Both the position numbers and the translations under genes were made by a program. Shown here one piece after another: positions 22,841 through 33,134 of a DNA stretch of 64,000 nt. The first letter of the stretch is position 1. Each line of letters opens with the position of its first letter. The notes below the pieces were generated by a model. It worked only from the letters and a program-made list of their open reading frames with translations. It was not told the DNA's origin and did no database searches. Origin of the DNA: Sutcliffiella horikoshii (GTDB lineage Bacteria; Bacillota; Bacilli; Bacillales; Bacillaceae_I); the NCBI RefSeq assembly GCF_021991925.1, contig NZ_RXZI01000003.1:62001-126000 (forward strand). Direction: 5' to 3'.

Positions 22841-25258
22841 ATGTCATTTCAACATCAGTCCATTGAACAAAAATGGCAAAAGTATTGGGAAGAAAACAAA
22901 ACATTTAAAACACATGAAGAAAAAGGAAAAGAAAAATTCTACGCACTAGACATGTTCCCTTACCCGTCCGGAGCAGGCCTTCACGTAGGTCACCCGGAAG
23001 GATACACTGCAACAGATATCCTTTCCCGCATGAAGCGTATGCAAGGGCAAAATGTCCTTCATCCAATGGGATGGGATGCATTCGGTCTACCTGCAGAGCA
23101 ATATGCTTTGGACACAGGAAACGACCCAGCAGAATTCACAGAGCAAAACATCAACACATTCCGCAGACAAATCAAGTCCCTAGGGTTCTCCTATGATTGG
23201 GACCGTGAAGTAAACACAACAGACCCTGAGTACTATAAATGGACACAATGGATCTTCTTGAAGCTATACGAAAAAGGCTTGGCATATGTGGACGAAGTTC
23301 CTGTAAACTGGTGCCCTGCACTTGGTACGGTTTTAGCAAATGAAGAAGTAATCGACGGGAAATCAGAGCGTGGGGGTCATCCCGTAGAACGCCGTCCAAT
23401 GCGACAATGGATCCTAAGAATCACAGAATATGCAGATCGCCTACTTGAGGATTTAAATGACCTGGATTGGCCGGAGAGCTTGAAGGATATGCAACGCAAC
23501 TGGATCGGCCGCTCTGAAGGTGCGAATGTACATTTCAGCATCGACGGTACAGATGAGAACTTCACCGTTTTCACAACACGTCCAGACACACTTTTCGGTG
23601 CAACTTATGCAGTGTTGGCTCCTGAGCATCCATTAGTGAAGAAAATTACAACCGATGAGCAACGTGAAGCAGTGGAAGCGTATATTGCAAAAGTCCAAAG
23701 TAAAAGTGACCTTGAGCGTACGGAGCTTTCCAAAGAAAAATCCGGTGAGTTCACGGGCGCATTTGCGGTGAACCCAGCTAATGGTGAGAAATTGCCAATC
23801 TGGATTGCCGACTACGTATTAATGAGCTACGGAACTGGTGCCATCATGGCAGTGCCTGCTCATGACGAGCGTGACTGGGAATTCGCGACGAAATTTGAGC
23901 TCCCTATCGTAGAAGTGGTTGCAGGTGGCGATGTTTCCAAAGAAGCCTACACAGGTGACGGCGAGCACGTTAACTCCGATTTCTTGAATGGCCTTGGAAA
24001 AGAAGAAGCGATTTCTAACATGATCGAATGGTTAGCTGCCAATGAAAAAGGCGAAAAGAAAGTTTCCTACCGCCTTCGTGACTGGTTGTTCAGCCGCCAG
24101 CGCTACTGGGGCGAGCCGATCCCAATCATCCATTGGGAAGATGGCACGACTACAGCGGTTCCGGAAAATCAACTACCACTTGTTTTGCCAAAAACGTCAG
24201 AAATCCGTCCATCCGGTACAGGCGAATCCCCGCTTGCTGCCATTGAAGACTGGGTAAATGTCGTAGACCCTGAAACAGGCAAAAAAGGCCGTCGCGAAAC
24301 AAATACGATGCCACAATGGGGCGGAAGCTGCTGGTACTACCTGCGCTATATCGATCCCAAAAACAGCGAGAAATTAGCTGATCCGGAAAAATTGAAAGAA
24401 TGGTTGCCGGTTGACATTTACATCGGTGGAGCAGAGCACGCAGTACTTCACTTACTATACGCACGCTTCTGGCACAAATTCTTATACGATATCGGTGTGG
24501 TTCCAACAAAAGAGCCATTCCAAAAGCTATTCAACCAAGGAATGATCCTTGGAGAAAATAACGAAAAAATGAGTAAATCCAAAGGGAATGTCGTAAACCC
24601 TGACCACATTGTCGAATCCCACGGTGCCGACACCCTTCGTCTATACGAAATGTTCATGGGACCACTTGAAGCGTCCATCGCCTGGTCCACCAACGGACTT
24701 GACGGCTCCCGCCGCTTCTTAGATCGCGTATGGAGATTGTTTGTAGAAGAAAACGGCAAACTTAGCTCCAAGGTTGTCGAAGTAACGGAAGAAGATACAC
24801 TGGAGAAAACTTACCATGCTACCGTGAAAAAAGTAACCGAAGACTACGAAGGCTTACGTTTCAACACGGCTATCTCTCAAATGATGGTCTTCATCAATGA
24901 AGCGTACAAAGCAGACACCATTGCCAAAGATTACGTAGAAGGCTTCGTAAAAATGCTTTCCCCAGTATGCCCGCATATAGCGGAGGAACTTTGGGAGAAG
25001 CTTGGCAACGAAGGAACCATCACATATGAGGCATGGCCGACATATGACGAGTCCAAATTAGTAGAAGACGAAATCGAAATCGTTGTCCAAGTGAATGGTA
25101 AGCTAAAAGCAAAGCTTTACGTTCCATCTGATGCCACACGTGAAAAAATGGAAGAGATCGCCCTTGCAGATGACACGGTGAAAGAATCCATTGAAGGCAA
25201 AACGGTTCGCAAAGTTATCGCCGTTCCAGGCAAACTTGTGAACATCGTAGCGAACTAA
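22841..25258 (+). CDS. leuS: Leucyl-tRNA synthetase
   Basis: An 805-residue class I synthetase charging tRNA-Leu. The HIGH motif is HVGH in [15 protein letters not shown] and KMSKS is EKMSKSKGN. The CP1 editing domain has [19 protein letters not shown] and [10 protein letters not shown]. The C-terminal anticodon-binding and LeuS C-terminal domains are present. The start is ATG 22841 with GGGAGGA upstream; the in-frame ATG at 22817 lies before this ribosome site. The length matches B. subtilis LeuS. It is controlled by the upstream T-box. Confidence 0.98.
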   Translation: MSFQHQSIEQKWQKYWEENKTFKTHEEKGKEKFYALDMFPYPSGAGLHVGHPEGYTATDILSRMKRMQGQNVLHPMGWDAFGLPAEQYALDTGNDPAEFTEQNINTFRRQIKSLGFSYDWDREVNTTDPEYYKWTQWIFLKLYEKGLAYVDEVPVNWCPALGTVLANEEVIDGKSERGGHPVERRPMRQWILRITEYADRLLEDLNDLDWPESLKDMQRNWIGRSEGANVHFSIDGTDENFTVFTTRPDTLFGATYAVLAPEHPLVKKITTDEQREAVEAYIAKVQSKSDLERTELSKEKSGEFTGAFAVNPANGEKLPIWIADYVLMSYGTGAIMAVPAHDERDWEFATKFELPIVEVVAGGDVSKEAYTGDGEHVNSDFLNGLGKEEAISNMIEWLAANEKGEKKVSYRLRDWLFSRQRYWGEPIPIIHWEDGTTTAVPENQLPLVLPKTSEIRPSGTGESPLAAIEDWVNVVDPETGKKGRRETNTMPQWGGSCWYYLRYIDPKNSEKLADPEKLKEWLPVDIYIGGAEHAVLHLLYARFWHKFLYDIGVVPTKEPFQKLFNQGMILGENNEKMSKSKGNVVNPDHIVESHGADTLRLYEMFMGPLEASIAWSTNGLDGSRRFLDRVWRLFVEENGKLSSKVVEVTEEDTLEKTYHATVKKVTEDYEGLRFNTAISQMMVFINEAYKADTIAKDYVEGFVKMLSPVCPHIAEELWEKLGNEGTITYEAWPTYDESKLVEDEIEIVVQVNGKLKAKLYVPSDATREKMEEIALADDTVKESIEGKTVRKVIAVPGKLVNIVAN

Positions 25259-25271
25259 TCATGGGAGAATG

Positions 25272-25314
25272 CAAGACTGCCACCGTCCGGTTTGGCAGTC
25301 TTGTTTTCTTTTTG
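25272..25314 (+). terminator. Terminator after leuS
   Basis: CAAGACTGCCA (25272-25282) and TGGCAGTCTTG (25293-25303), 11 bp, followed by TTTTCTTTTTG. Confidence 0.92.
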
Positions 25315-25366
25315 TTAAAATAGAGGTAGTTAGCATTACATTACATAGAATCGAGGTTTTCATACA

Positions 25367-25672
25367 ATGTCAGAGATTCAAACAATTACGACTGGTGAGT
25401 TAAAGAAGAAGCTTGACGCAGGCGAGGAACTTTACCTTGTCGACGTTCGCGAAGACGAAGAAATCGAAATGGGCAAAATCAAACAAGCAGAACACATCCG
25501 CATGGGCGATATCCCAGAAAACCTGGACAAGCTCGACAAAGACAAAGAATACATCGTTATCTGCCGCTCCGGACGCCGAAGCGAAAACGTCTGCCACTAC
25601 CTGCAAGACCAAGGCTACAAAGTCCGCAACATGGTCGGCGGCATGCTAGAGTGGGAAGGCGACGTAGAATAA
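25367..25672 (+). CDS. ytwF: Rhodanese-domain protein (YtwF-like)
   Basis: A 101-residue single rhodanese domain with LYLVDVREDEEIEMGKIK and the active-site loop CRSGRRS carrying the persulfide-forming Cys. It transfers sulfane sulfur. The physiological acceptor of the B. subtilis homologue is not defined. The position right after leuS matches B. subtilis, so the symbol is given on synteny. It is monocistronic between two terminators. Its unusually high use of GAC/AAC/TCC codons differs mildly from its neighbours. Confidence 0.88.
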   Translation: MSEIQTITTGELKKKLDAGEELYLVDVREDEEIEMGKIKQAEHIRMGDIPENLDKLDKDKEYIVICRSGRRSENVCHYLQDQGYKVRNMVGGMLEWEGDVE

Positions 25673-25685
25673 TTTAAGTGATGCG

Positions 25686-25738
25686 AGACCACTGACCAGT
25701 GGGCGAGAAATGGGCCGCTGGTTGGTGGTTTTTTGGTA
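25686..25738 (+). terminator. Terminator after ytwF
   Basis: GACCACTGACCAGTGGGC pairs with GGGCCGCTGGTTGGTGGTT (about 25686-25732) with G-U pairs; TTTTTTGG follows. Confidence 0.75.
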
Positions 25739-25799
25739 TTAGGTTTTTTCTAAAAGTTGGTAACTAAGGGGAAGGGAATCCGTTGAAATTTCGGCGGGA

Positions 25800-25915
25800 T
25801 TCCGAAATATCACAATAACTGGTGAAAAAGTCACAATAACGTCCGGAAAAGTCGCAATCCCCTTCAAAAAAGTCATAATAACCCTCCGAAAAGTCACAAT
25901 CCTTTCTGGAGAGTA
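25800..25915 (+). repeat. Short imperfect tandem repeats, unit about 21 bp
   Basis: Five units of the type TCACAATAAC-nnnnn-GAAAAAG in a row: TCACAATAACTGGTGAAAAAG, TCACAATAACGTCCGGAAAAG, then three degenerate units (TCGCAATCCCC..., TCATAATAACCC..., TCACAATCC...). They are placed between the ytwF terminator and the NERD gene. No gene is seen in the interval 25739-26025. Confidence 0.75.
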
Positions 25916-26025
25916 ACTCGCTATGCTACATAATCAAATTCTCACCGAGATTTTCGCTTTGAAAAAGGAGGAAATTTGTAGATTGTTGTCTAATAGTATT
26001 AACATACCATAGCAGAGGTGATATT

Positions 26026-27015
26026 TTGATAAAAAAACACAGAGAAATACCCTTAAGAGTTCAGATTCTGAGGGCAATGAAGAGAAGGGTCTGTCCAAAT
26101 CATGAAAAGTATGAAGAAATATTGAGTGAATTAGGAATAAAGGAAGCAGGTATTTATGGTGAACAGGCTCTAGACTATTATCTTAAACTTCTCCCAGAAA
26201 CTGAGACCCCGTATTATATTTTCTATGATTTACGGCTTCCATATAGAGATAGTCATTTCCAAATAGATACCCTCATTTTATTTTCAAACTTCTATTTACT
26301 CCTCGAGGTGAAATACTTACGTGGACTCATTCACTTCGACCCGAAAAATCATCAACTCATACAAGAAGTGGAGAGTAAGCCACTTAAAGCGTTACAAGAT
26401 CCCATACTTCAAGTTAGCAACCAATGTTATAAACTGGAGGCACGGGTAAAACTTAAAAATCTACCTATTGCACCTTTTGAAAAGTTGGTTGTGTTGACCA
26501 ATCCTAAAGCTATTGTAAAAGTCCTCTCTTCCCCAAGTATCGTAGAAAAACATGTAATTAAAAGTCCTGCCCTATCAGGAAAAGTAGCCCCTCTTATAAG
26601 AAAGCACTCTAACAGCCATTATGATAAAAAAACTCTCATTAAAATCTCAAAATTACTAATTAAAGATCATACACCACTTCATAGCTCACCAACAGGTAAA
26701 TATAAGGTATTTCCACCTGACATACTTACTGGAGTATTATGTCCAGATTGCAAGCCTAATGTAGTGATGCAAAGAATCCATGGGAAATGGAAATGTCCTG
26801 ATTGTTTACTCATTTCAGCTGACGCCCATATTCAAGCCCTCATAGATTATGCATTGTTAATCAATACGGAAATAACGATGTCAGAATTAAAGAGGTTTTT
26901 ACGCATTGATAATAATCATATTATCAGGGTCCTTATAAGGAATATGAAATTAAAAGGGATAGGCAACACCAAATCCCGCACCTACAACCTCACCCCACTC
27001 CTACCCAAAACTTGA
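26026..27015 (+). CDS. NERD (nuclease-related) domain protein with zinc ribbon
   Basis: 329 residues. The NERD domain spans about residues 40-150, with GEQALDYYL, the FQIDTLILF strand and LLLEVKYL, together giving the E/D/ExK pattern of PD-(D/E)xK-type nuclease folds. A CPDC ... CPDC zinc ribbon (near 245-270) and a C-terminal helix-turn-helix-like region follow. It is predicted to act on DNA or RNA; the activity of NERD proteins is unproven. The start is TTG 26026 after AGAGGTGA. AT-rich, less codon-biased sequence and its place in the otherwise conserved leuS-ytfP interval suggest acquisition. Confidence 0.82.
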   Translation: MIKKHREIPLRVQILRAMKRRVCPNHEKYEEILSELGIKEAGIYGEQALDYYLKLLPETETPYYIFYDLRLPYRDSHFQIDTLILFSNFYLLLEVKYLRGLIHFDPKNHQLIQEVESKPLKALQDPILQVSNQCYKLEARVKLKNLPIAPFEKLVVLTNPKAIVKVLSSPSIVEKHVIKSPALSGKVAPLIRKHSNSHYDKKTLIKISKLLIKDHTPLHSSPTGKYKVFPPDILTGVLCPDCKPNVVMQRIHGKWKCPDCLLISADAHIQALIDYALLINTEITMSELKRFLRIDNNHIIRVLIRNMKLKGIGNTKSRTYNLTPLLPKT

Positions 27016-27083
27016 AACCATTCCCAATCTCATACGTATACTAATATACAAAACTAACAGCCAGAAGGGAGACCACACTAAAC

Positions 27084-27722
27084 ATGGACTACATCGACCA
27101 AAACATATTCCCACTATTCCTTGTATTTCTTGGTGTCATGCTCATTGTGGCAGCAATTACAAGTTTCCTGCAAAAAGGAGTTTCCACTGTTTCTACTAGT
27201 GATAGGTTTCAAGGAATACTCATAACGGGATTTGTTACGCTTGGGCTCATTTGGTTCACGACCTCTCAAGAAAACTGGGATGGTAATTTGCTCTATTTTA
27301 CACTAGGTCCGTTATTGGTCCCGCTAGCTATGATGTTTATGCAAAGAAAAAAAGACGAGATACATATAGAAAAGTATGTACCACAAGATGTCATGAATAT
27401 TTTAGAGAGAAACCTTAAGGACAAAGGGTATTCTTATAAAAATGATGTTATAGCAAATGAGGAGTATATCAGCAGCAACTATATCACTATGTATTATTTG
27501 GATGATCCTCATCAAACCATCAAAATAAAGTGGAAAGACCTGGAGATAAGTGGGTTGGAAGTGGAGTTCCAGCATTTCCCCAATAAGGATTTCATTAAAG
27601 AAGTAGTGGGGGATCTTCGTGATGAAAGGCCACCTATCAACTTTTTAAAATTTAAAAAGATTTCATTGAGTTTTGCAGCAGTCGCCATCTTTATAGGTGT
27701 CATGCAGTTGCTAGGATTTTAA
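27084..27722 (+). CDS. Membrane protein of unknown function
   Basis: 212 residues, not recognised. Three hydrophobic segments lie near the N-terminus (FPLFLVFLGVMLIVAAITSF; GILITGFVTLGLIWF; FTLGPLLVPLAMMFM), then a cytosolic-looking domain of about 100 residues (NILERNLKDKGYSYKNDVIA ... TIKIKWKDLEI), and one more membrane segment at the C-terminus. GAAGGGAG precedes ATG 27084. A strong terminator follows. It may accompany the NERD gene 69 nt upstream, but the gap makes a shared operon uncertain. Confidence 0.7.
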   Translation: MDYIDQNIFPLFLVFLGVMLIVAAITSFLQKGVSTVSTSDRFQGILITGFVTLGLIWFTTSQENWDGNLLYFTLGPLLVPLAMMFMQRKKDEIHIEKYVPQDVMNILERNLKDKGYSYKNDVIANEEYISSNYITMYYLDDPHQTIKIKWKDLEISGLEVEFQHFPNKDFIKEVVGDLRDERPPINFLKFKKISLSFAAVAIFIGVMQLLGF

Positions 27723-27727
27723 ACAAA

Positions 27728-27770
27728 GAAGGAGCTCCGCTCATTTACAGCGAACCTCCTTCTATTTTTT
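27728..27770 (+). terminator. Terminator after the 27084 membrane-protein gene
   Basis: GAAGGAG (27728-27734) and CTCCTTC (27756-27762) with further inner pairs (CGCT/AGCG); TATTTTTT follows. Confidence 0.82.
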
Positions 27771-27859
27771 CACAAAACCCAAGTATAAAACCCCACCTTT
27801 CCACCTATACATAGTAATAGAAAACAAGTTCTATTATTCATGCAAGGAGGGTGTCCGGG

Positions 27860-28039
27860 TTGGTGCAGATCAGGGTGTTTGATGAGGAGCATGAGCGGGA
27901 TCTGGAGGATGCAGTTAATGATTTTCTAAAAGGTTTGTCGGACAGGGATGTGATTGATATCAAGTATCAAGTCGGGTGTATCAACGATGAGGAAGAACAG
28001 ATTTATTGCTTCTCAGCAATGGTAATATTTAGAACCTGA
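27860..28039 (+). CDS. cse60: Sporulation protein Cse60
   Basis: A 59-residue acidic protein with VQIRVFDEEHERDLEDAVND and IDIKYQV ... EEEQIYCFSAMVIFR, which is Cse60 of B. subtilis, a small sigma-E-controlled forespore/mother-cell-stage protein. The start is taken as TTG 27860, 8 nt after AAGGAGGG (27844-27851). The GTG at 27851 overlaps that ribosome site and is unlikely. A GTATAAA (27783) with TATACATA (27806) could be a poor sigma-E promoter, spacing 16. Its function in sporulation is minor or unknown. Confidence 0.88.
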   Translation: MVQIRVFDEEHERDLEDAVNDFLKGLSDRDVIDIKYQVGCINDEEEQIYCFSAMVIFRT

Positions 28040-28196
28040 AAACTTCTTAAAAAGACGTTTATCAGGTTCTTTTTTGTGGGTATAGATAAATATCTGAAAT
28101 AAATCATAAATAATTGAAACATTTTCGTAACACCATACGTCTAATTAGTAACAGGTCATATAAACAGAAACTAAAAAGAGAAAGGATGTAGTCACT

Positions 28197-28319
28197 ATGA
28201 ACCACCACACACAAAACGAGGTACTTCCAGAAGAAAGCAAATCATTTATCAACGAGTTTGGCATGTATGGAGTAGGACTAGCTTTTGTAATGTCTTTCGT
28301 ATTACTAGTAACTACGTAG
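28197..28319 (+). CDS. ytzL: Small membrane protein (YtzL-like)
   Basis: 40 residues: a polar, acidic first half ([17 protein letters not shown]) and a single C-terminal membrane helix ([17 protein letters not shown]). AGAAAGGATG precedes ATG 28197. Its length, layout and position between cse60 and ytfP match ytzL of B. subtilis, so the symbol is by synteny and resemblance. The last 15 nt overlap the 3' end of the convergent ytfP gene. Confidence 0.7.
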   Translation: MNHHTQNEVLPEESKSFINEFGMYGVGLAFVMSFVLLVTT

Positions 28320-29582
28320 GCTTGCCGCCCTCTTCCCGGCGTTCAGGCCTGCAAGTCTTCCTGTCACCAAGGCCGAAGTGATATTATAACCACCAGTATA
28401 TCCATGGATATCAAGTACTTCTCCACAAAAGTATAATCCGTCTTTCAATTTGGAGGACATCTCTTTCGGGTGAACTTCTTTCACAGAAACGCCGCCTCCG
28501 GTTACAAATGCCTTTTCAATGGAAAGGGTGCCGGATACTTCAAATCGGAACTGCTTGCACATTTTTGCGAGTTCCCTTATTTTTTCATGTGCTAATGTCG
28601 CTCCGATCTCCTGCTCGTCAATTCCGCAAACTTCCAACAAAAATAATAAATAACGCTCAGGTACAAGCCCTTTAAGGACATTCTTAATGGCTTTTTTTGG
28701 TTCGTCCTTCAAGGCTTTATTAAGCTGTTGAAACACTACTTCTTCATTCAAAGAAGGCATGACATCCAAATTCATCGTCACTTTATCCACGCCAAATTTC
28801 TTCATCGTTTTCACAACATACTGGCTACATCGCAATACAGCAGGGCCAGATACACCAAAGTGGGTGAAAATCATATCCATTTGATGCGTCTTTACCACTT
28901 TCCTTTTAGGATTTAAGACGCTCAAAGCAACATCACGAAGGGACAGACCTTGCAGTCTTTTTTCGCGGATGAATTTTTCTTGTGAATTCAAAGGAACTTC
29001 TGTCGGGAATAAATCCGTAATGGTATGCCCGGCTTTGCGTGCCCAAGGATACCCATCACCAGTGGAACCAGTGTGCGGCACGGATTTTCCACCAACAGCA
29101 ATGACCACACAGCTGCACTCCAAGAACTCCCCTGTCTTTAACAGTACACCTCGTGTGCGGTCATCATCATATTCCACCGTTTCCACAGACGTATTGGTCC
29201 GAATGTCCACCCGCAATTCTTTCATCCTGTTCAACATCGCATCAACCACACTTTGTGCTTTATCGGAAACAGGAAACATCCGGCCGTGATCTTCTTCCTT
29301 CAATTGTATCCCAAGCTTCTCAAAAAACTGGATGATGTCTTCATTATTAAACTCAGAAAATGCGCTATATAGGAATCTCCCGTTACCCGGGATATGTTTG
29401 ATGATTTCATCTACAGGTAGCCTGTTCGTCACATTACAGCGACCGCCTCCTGAAATGGCAAGCTTCCGCCCAAGTTTATTACCTTTATCTATCAGTAATA
29501 CTCTTGCTTTTTGTTCTGCTGCAGCGATGGAGGCCATAAGACCTGATGGACCGCCGCCTATGATAATCACATCGTATTTCAT
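28305..29582 (-). CDS. ytfP: NAD(P)/FAD-dependent oxidoreductase, HI0933/YhiN family (YtfP)
   Basis: A 425-residue flavoprotein. The N-terminal FAD Rossmann motif is [20 protein letters not shown], and [20 protein letters not shown] is the family signature. The C-terminal [20 protein letters not shown] is the FAD-ribityl segment. The frame stays open to 29831, but the ATG at 29582 begins the conserved [10 protein letters not shown] and is preferred. The family is widespread; its substrate is unknown. Gene order matches B. subtilis ytfP. Confidence 0.93.
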   Translation of the reverse strand: MKYDVIIIGGGPSGLMASIAAAEQKARVLLIDKGNKLGRKLAISGGGRCNVTNRLPVDEIIKHIPGNGRFLYSAFSEFNNEDIIQFFEKLGIQLKEEDHGRMFPVSDKAQSVVDAMLNRMKELRVDIRTNTSVETVEYDDDRTRGVLLKTGEFLECSCVVIAVGGKSVPHTGSTGDGYPWARKAGHTITDLFPTEVPLNSQEKFIREKRLQGLSLRDVALSVLNPKRKVVKTHQMDMIFTHFGVSGPAVLRCSQYVVKTMKKFGVDKVTMNLDVMPSLNEEVVFQQLNKALKDEPKKAIKNVLKGLVPERYLLFLLEVCGIDEQEIGATLAHEKIRELAKMCKQFRFEVSGTLSIEKAFVTGGGVSVKEVHPKEMSSKLKDGLYFCGEVLDIHGYTGGYNITSALVTGRLAGLNAGKRAASLRSY

Positions 29583-29709
29583 TTTTTCACCAACCAACTT
29601 TATTTTGCTTACATGTTGCCTATTATACCCTCTATTCTCTTGTTGGACAAAAAGCGCAACATTCCGTATGATTTCTAGTAGATTACAAATTAAAGAAAAG
29701 GGGTATCCC

Positions 29710-30090
29710 ATGACATACTCACCAAATCTTTCAGAAGCACATATTCCATATGACGGTGGTTGGACAGAGGAAAGTGGAACCCCGGTCCTGCTTCTTTCCG
29801 TTCCGACAATGCCTATAGATATGACCACCATTATACATAAATTTTCTTATACGTGGCTCTATGAAAAAGAAATGGATGCTTATGTTCTTTGTATCCGCCT
29901 AAACCAACAAGAAGAATTCGGTCTTATCTTTAACCAGAAAGAAGCTGGAGTACTCTTACTAGACGCAGATGCCTATAGGGAATTCACCTTGGTCGTAACA
30001 AAAGAGCATCTGGAAAACTTGAAAGACGATACGCCATATCTATCTTTTCCAAAGATTTCACTAACTAGAAGTTTACTGGCGGGATGGTAA
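29710..30090 (+). CDS. Conserved-looking protein of unknown function
   Basis: 126 residues, not recognised. It begins [18 protein letters not shown] with AAAGGGG upstream, and has [20 protein letters not shown] followed by beta-rich sequence ([20 protein letters not shown]). No signal peptide, membrane helix or motif is seen. It is divergent from ytfP and followed 77 nt later by murJ, which could be co-transcribed. Confidence 0.7.
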   Translation: MTYSPNLSEAHIPYDGGWTEESGTPVLLLSVPTMPIDMTTIIHKFSYTWLYEKEMDAYVLCIRLNQQEEFGLIFNQKEAGVLLLDADAYREFTLVVTKEHLENLKDDTPYLSFPKISLTRSLLAGW

Positions 30091-30167
30091 TATAGTGTTT
30101 GCGTAATAAGAAGTGTGATAAAATACAAAGGTTAGACAAAAAGTTACAAATAGTAGGTAGGGATTTT

Positions 30168-31781
30168 ATGTCAACATCTAATATATTGAGAGGTACTCTT
30201 ATTTTGACAGTTGGAACGATGCTGTCACGGGTACTCGGTCTAGTCTATATTTTTCCTTTTCATGCCATGGTTGGTAATGATGGAGGAGCTCTTTATTCGT
30301 ATGCTTATGTGTTATATTCTGTTTTCTTAAGTATCGCTACACTTGGTGTTCCACTCGCAGTCTCCAAGTTTGTTGCAAAGTATAATGCTTTGGGAGAGTA
30401 TAGTGTTGGCAGGAAACTTTTCCGTTCGGGTATTATGGTCATGAGTATTACGGGAGTTGTTTCGTTTTTAACGTTGTTTCTGTTGGCACCATATCTTTCT
30501 CCTCTCATCATAGAAGAAGGTAAACATACCTATGAGGATATTACCTTTGTCGTCAGGATGGTAAGTGTCGCTTTGCTGGTGGTTCCTATCATGAGTTTGA
30601 TTCGTGGCTTTTTTCAAGGTTATGAATCCATGGGTCCAACAGCAATATCTCAAGTTGTGGAGCAGCTAGTAAGAATTGTGTTCCTATTGGGAAGTCTATA
30701 TTTCATACTGGAAGTTTTAAATGGGGATATGACCCTTGCCATTGGTTTTGCAACATTTGCTGCCTTTATAGGGGCTATTGGAGGTCTCGTTATACTAGTG
30801 TGGTACTGGTATAGACGTAAAAAGAACTTGGACTCCATGCTTGAAAAAGACCCTGAAACAGTAGATCTTTCTTATAAAGATATGTATAAGGAACTAATTT
30901 CTTATGCGATGCCATTTGTTTTTGTCGGGCTTGCCATGCCTCTCTATCAATTGATAGATACATTTTCTTTTAATGATGCAATGGTGTTAGCTGGATTCAC
31001 GGCAACATATGCAGATACCGCGTTTGGTATCATCAACAATTACGGTCAGAAATTAATAATGATTCCAATTACGTTGGCGACAGCTTTTGCACTGAGTCTG
31101 CTTCCTGCTATAACAAAGTCATTTATCAATGGTCAGCATCAAAGTCTGCAAAAGCAACTTAGTGTGACGTTGCAGATTTTACTATTTTTGACTGTCCCGG
31201 CTTGTATTGGTTTATCCCTTTTAGGCGGACCGGCGTATGCAGCGTTCTTCTCCTACGATCCAATAGGTGGACAGCTATTGACTTGGTATGCACCGACGGC
31301 TATACCATTGGCGATTTTCACTGTCACTGCCTCTGTATTGCAGGGCATCAATAGACAGAAATATACAGTTGTAGGACTTGCAATCGGGTTGTTATTAAAA
31401 TTGGTCCTTAATTATCCACTCATCCTGTTAATGGGTGCGGAAGGGTCCATCGTGGCAACGGCAATAGGTTATACAGCAAGTGTTGCGATAAATCTTTGGG
31501 CAATAAAGAAGTTTACTGACTTTGATTATTCCATGGTTCTAAGACGCGGGTTTCTGATGATCCTTTTCAACATCGTGATGATCGGTGCGGTGCTTGTTGC
31601 CCTCTATTTCTTAGAAGGCTTCGTCCCTTACAGCGAAGGCCGTCTACAAGCCATCATTGTTGTGGCTGTCAGCGGTTTGGTCGGTGCCGGCCTCTACTTC
31701 TTCCTCAGCTACAGAAGTAATCTATTAATGTACCTGTTCGGAAATCGTTTTTCATTTTTAAATAGAAAAGTAAGAGGATAG
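30168..31781 (+). CDS. murJ: Lipid II flippase MurJ (YtgP), MOP/PST superfamily
   Basis: A 537-residue polytopic protein with about 14 membrane helices. It starts MSTSNILRGTLILTVGTMLS and has RGFFQGYESMGPTAISQVVEQ, the family signature in the SpoVB/MurJ branch, and INRQKYTVVGLAIGLLLKLV. B. subtilis YtgP is a MurJ-type lipid II flippase for peptidoglycan synthesis. The start is ATG 30168; the frame is open from 30099, but the conserved N-terminus begins here. The ytgP-ytzG order agrees with B. subtilis. SpoVB itself is a paralogue and cannot be excluded from sequence alone. Confidence 0.9.
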   Translation: MSTSNILRGTLILTVGTMLSRVLGLVYIFPFHAMVGNDGGALYSYAYVLYSVFLSIATLGVPLAVSKFVAKYNALGEYSVGRKLFRSGIMVMSITGVVSFLTLFLLAPYLSPLIIEEGKHTYEDITFVVRMVSVALLVVPIMSLIRGFFQGYESMGPTAISQVVEQLVRIVFLLGSLYFILEVLNGDMTLAIGFATFAAFIGAIGGLVILVWYWYRRKKNLDSMLEKDPETVDLSYKDMYKELISYAMPFVFVGLAMPLYQLIDTFSFNDAMVLAGFTATYADTAFGIINNYGQKLIMIPITLATAFALSLLPAITKSFINGQHQSLQKQLSVTLQILLFLTVPACIGLSLLGGPAYAAFFSYDPIGGQLLTWYAPTAIPLAIFTVTASVLQGINRQKYTVVGLAIGLLLKLVLNYPLILLMGAEGSIVATAIGYTASVAINLWAIKKFTDFDYSMVLRRGFLMILFNIVMIGAVLVALYFLEGFVPYSEGRLQAIIVVAVSGLVGAGLYFFLSYRSNLLMYLFGNRFSFLNRKVRG

Positions 31782-31833
31782 AGGTCTCGAGTCAAAGGGG
31801 GCCTCTTTCCCTATGAAAGGAGCGGCACGAAAT

Positions 31834-32544
31834 ATGAGATTGGATAAAATGCTTGCTAACAGCGGTTTTGGAACGCGAAAAGAAGTAAAAAAGCTTCTGA
31901 AAACGGGTGTGGTAAAAGTGGATGGAAATGTGGTAAAGGATGCAAAGGTGCATGTGGATCCGGAGGTGCAGGAGGTAACGGTACATGATGATATCGTGGA
32001 ATACCGTGAGTTCATTTACCTTATGATGCATAAGCCACCAGGATTGTTATCTGCAACAGAAGATCACCGCCAGGAAACGGTAGTGGATATCCTGCAAGAG
32101 GAAGATAAGATCTTTGAACCATTTCCGGTTGGCCGCTTAGACAAGGATACAGAAGGGCTTTTGCTCCTGACCAATGATGGTCAATTAGCCCACCAGCTTC
32201 TTTCACCCAAAAAGCACGTGCCTAAAACCTACTATGCAAAAATTGATGGGGAGGTAACGGAGGAGGATATCCAAGCTTTTCGTGAAGGTGTAACACTTGA
32301 TGACGGATATGAGACGTTACCGGCGGAATTAAAAATTCTTGAAGCTGGCCCAGAATCACAAATTGAGATCACCATCGTTGAAGGGAAATTTCATCAGGTG
32401 AAAAGAATGTTTCAAGCGGTTGGAAAGACAGTAACTTACTTGAAGCGGCTGAGCATGGGAGAACTGAAGCTTGATGAGGACCTTGAGCTTGGGGAGTACC
32501 GTGAGCTAACAGATGAAGAATTGGAATTATTGCAACGAAGATAA
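31834..32544 (+). CDS. ytzG: 16S rRNA pseudouridine synthase, RsuA/RluB family (YtzG)
   Basis: 236 residues. The N-terminal S4 RNA-binding domain is MRLDKMLANSGFGTRKEVKK, followed by the catalytic domain with the nucleophile Asp in VGRLDKDTEGLLLLTNDG. The C-terminal IEITIVEGKFHQVKRMFQAV is typical of the RsuA family. It probably isomerises a uridine in 16S rRNA. GAAAGGAG precedes ATG 31834. A clear terminator follows. Confidence 0.93.
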   Translation: MRLDKMLANSGFGTRKEVKKLLKTGVVKVDGNVVKDAKVHVDPEVQEVTVHDDIVEYREFIYLMMHKPPGLLSATEDHRQETVVDILQEEDKIFEPFPVGRLDKDTEGLLLLTNDGQLAHQLLSPKKHVPKTYYAKIDGEVTEEDIQAFREGVTLDDGYETLPAELKILEAGPESQIEITIVEGKFHQVKRMFQAVGKTVTYLKRLSMGELKLDEDLELGEYRELTDEELELLQRR

Positions 32545-32548
32545 AACG

Positions 32549-32590
32549 AAAAGCCCCATTCCCTATAAAAAAGGAATGGGGCTTTTATTT
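32549..32590 (+). terminator. Terminator after ytzG
   Basis: AAAAGCCCCATTCC (32549-32562) and GGAATGGGGCTTTT (32573-32586), 14 bp perfect, followed by ATTTTT. It can work in both directions. Confidence 0.95.
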
Positions 32591-32617
32591 TTGGTGTGAT
32601 TAATTGTATATGTAGTC

Positions 32618-32839
32618 CTATGAAGTCAACCTAACTTTTTTCTGCGTAGTAGTCCACTTACCTTTCGTTGGACTTTGAACCAGGTCATTAAATGCCAGCA
32701 CATTTAAGTCACGTTGGACGGTTCGGGGGGTGATCCCAAATTCATCGACCAACTGCTGTGTGGAGACAGTTCCCTTTTCATGAATAAACATGTAGACGGC
32801 TTTAATACGGGTTAGCATACGGTTAGTTGAAGGCTTCAA
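32618..32839 (-). CDS. ytzE: Small DeoR-type HTH protein (YtzE)
   Basis: 73 residues consisting almost only of a DeoR-family winged helix-turn-helix: FIHEKGTVSTQQLVDEFGIT, then PRTVQRDLNVLAFNDL. The sensor domain of full DeoR regulators is absent, as in B. subtilis YtzE. Target genes are unknown. It is divergent from ythP, with a 295-bp AT-rich gap between them (32840-33134) that has no other gene and must hold both promoters. Confidence 0.85.
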   Translation of the reverse strand: MKPSTNRMLTRIKAVYMFIHEKGTVSTQQLVDEFGITPRTVQRDLNVLAFNDLVQSPTKGKWTTTQKKVRLTS

Positions 32840-33134
32840 AAAACCACTCCTTATCCGGTATTTAACATGGTACTACTCGCTAAATTCTTGATGATAGGTG
32901 TTAGGTATTAAGTTAGTTTATATTGTACACGATTATGTGGAAAAAATTCTAGAATAATGATGCAATTTACACAATATTAACATTTAGTCTTTGAAGTGTT
33001 AAGTGAAAACAAAAGGATATGAGTCTATATACATTATTTTACACTACTCGACAATATCCTGCTAGTAATTTTTAGAAAAATATGAAACTTTCGACCTAAA
33101 ACATCGTATTATTAGATGTTAGGAGGTATCAGTT

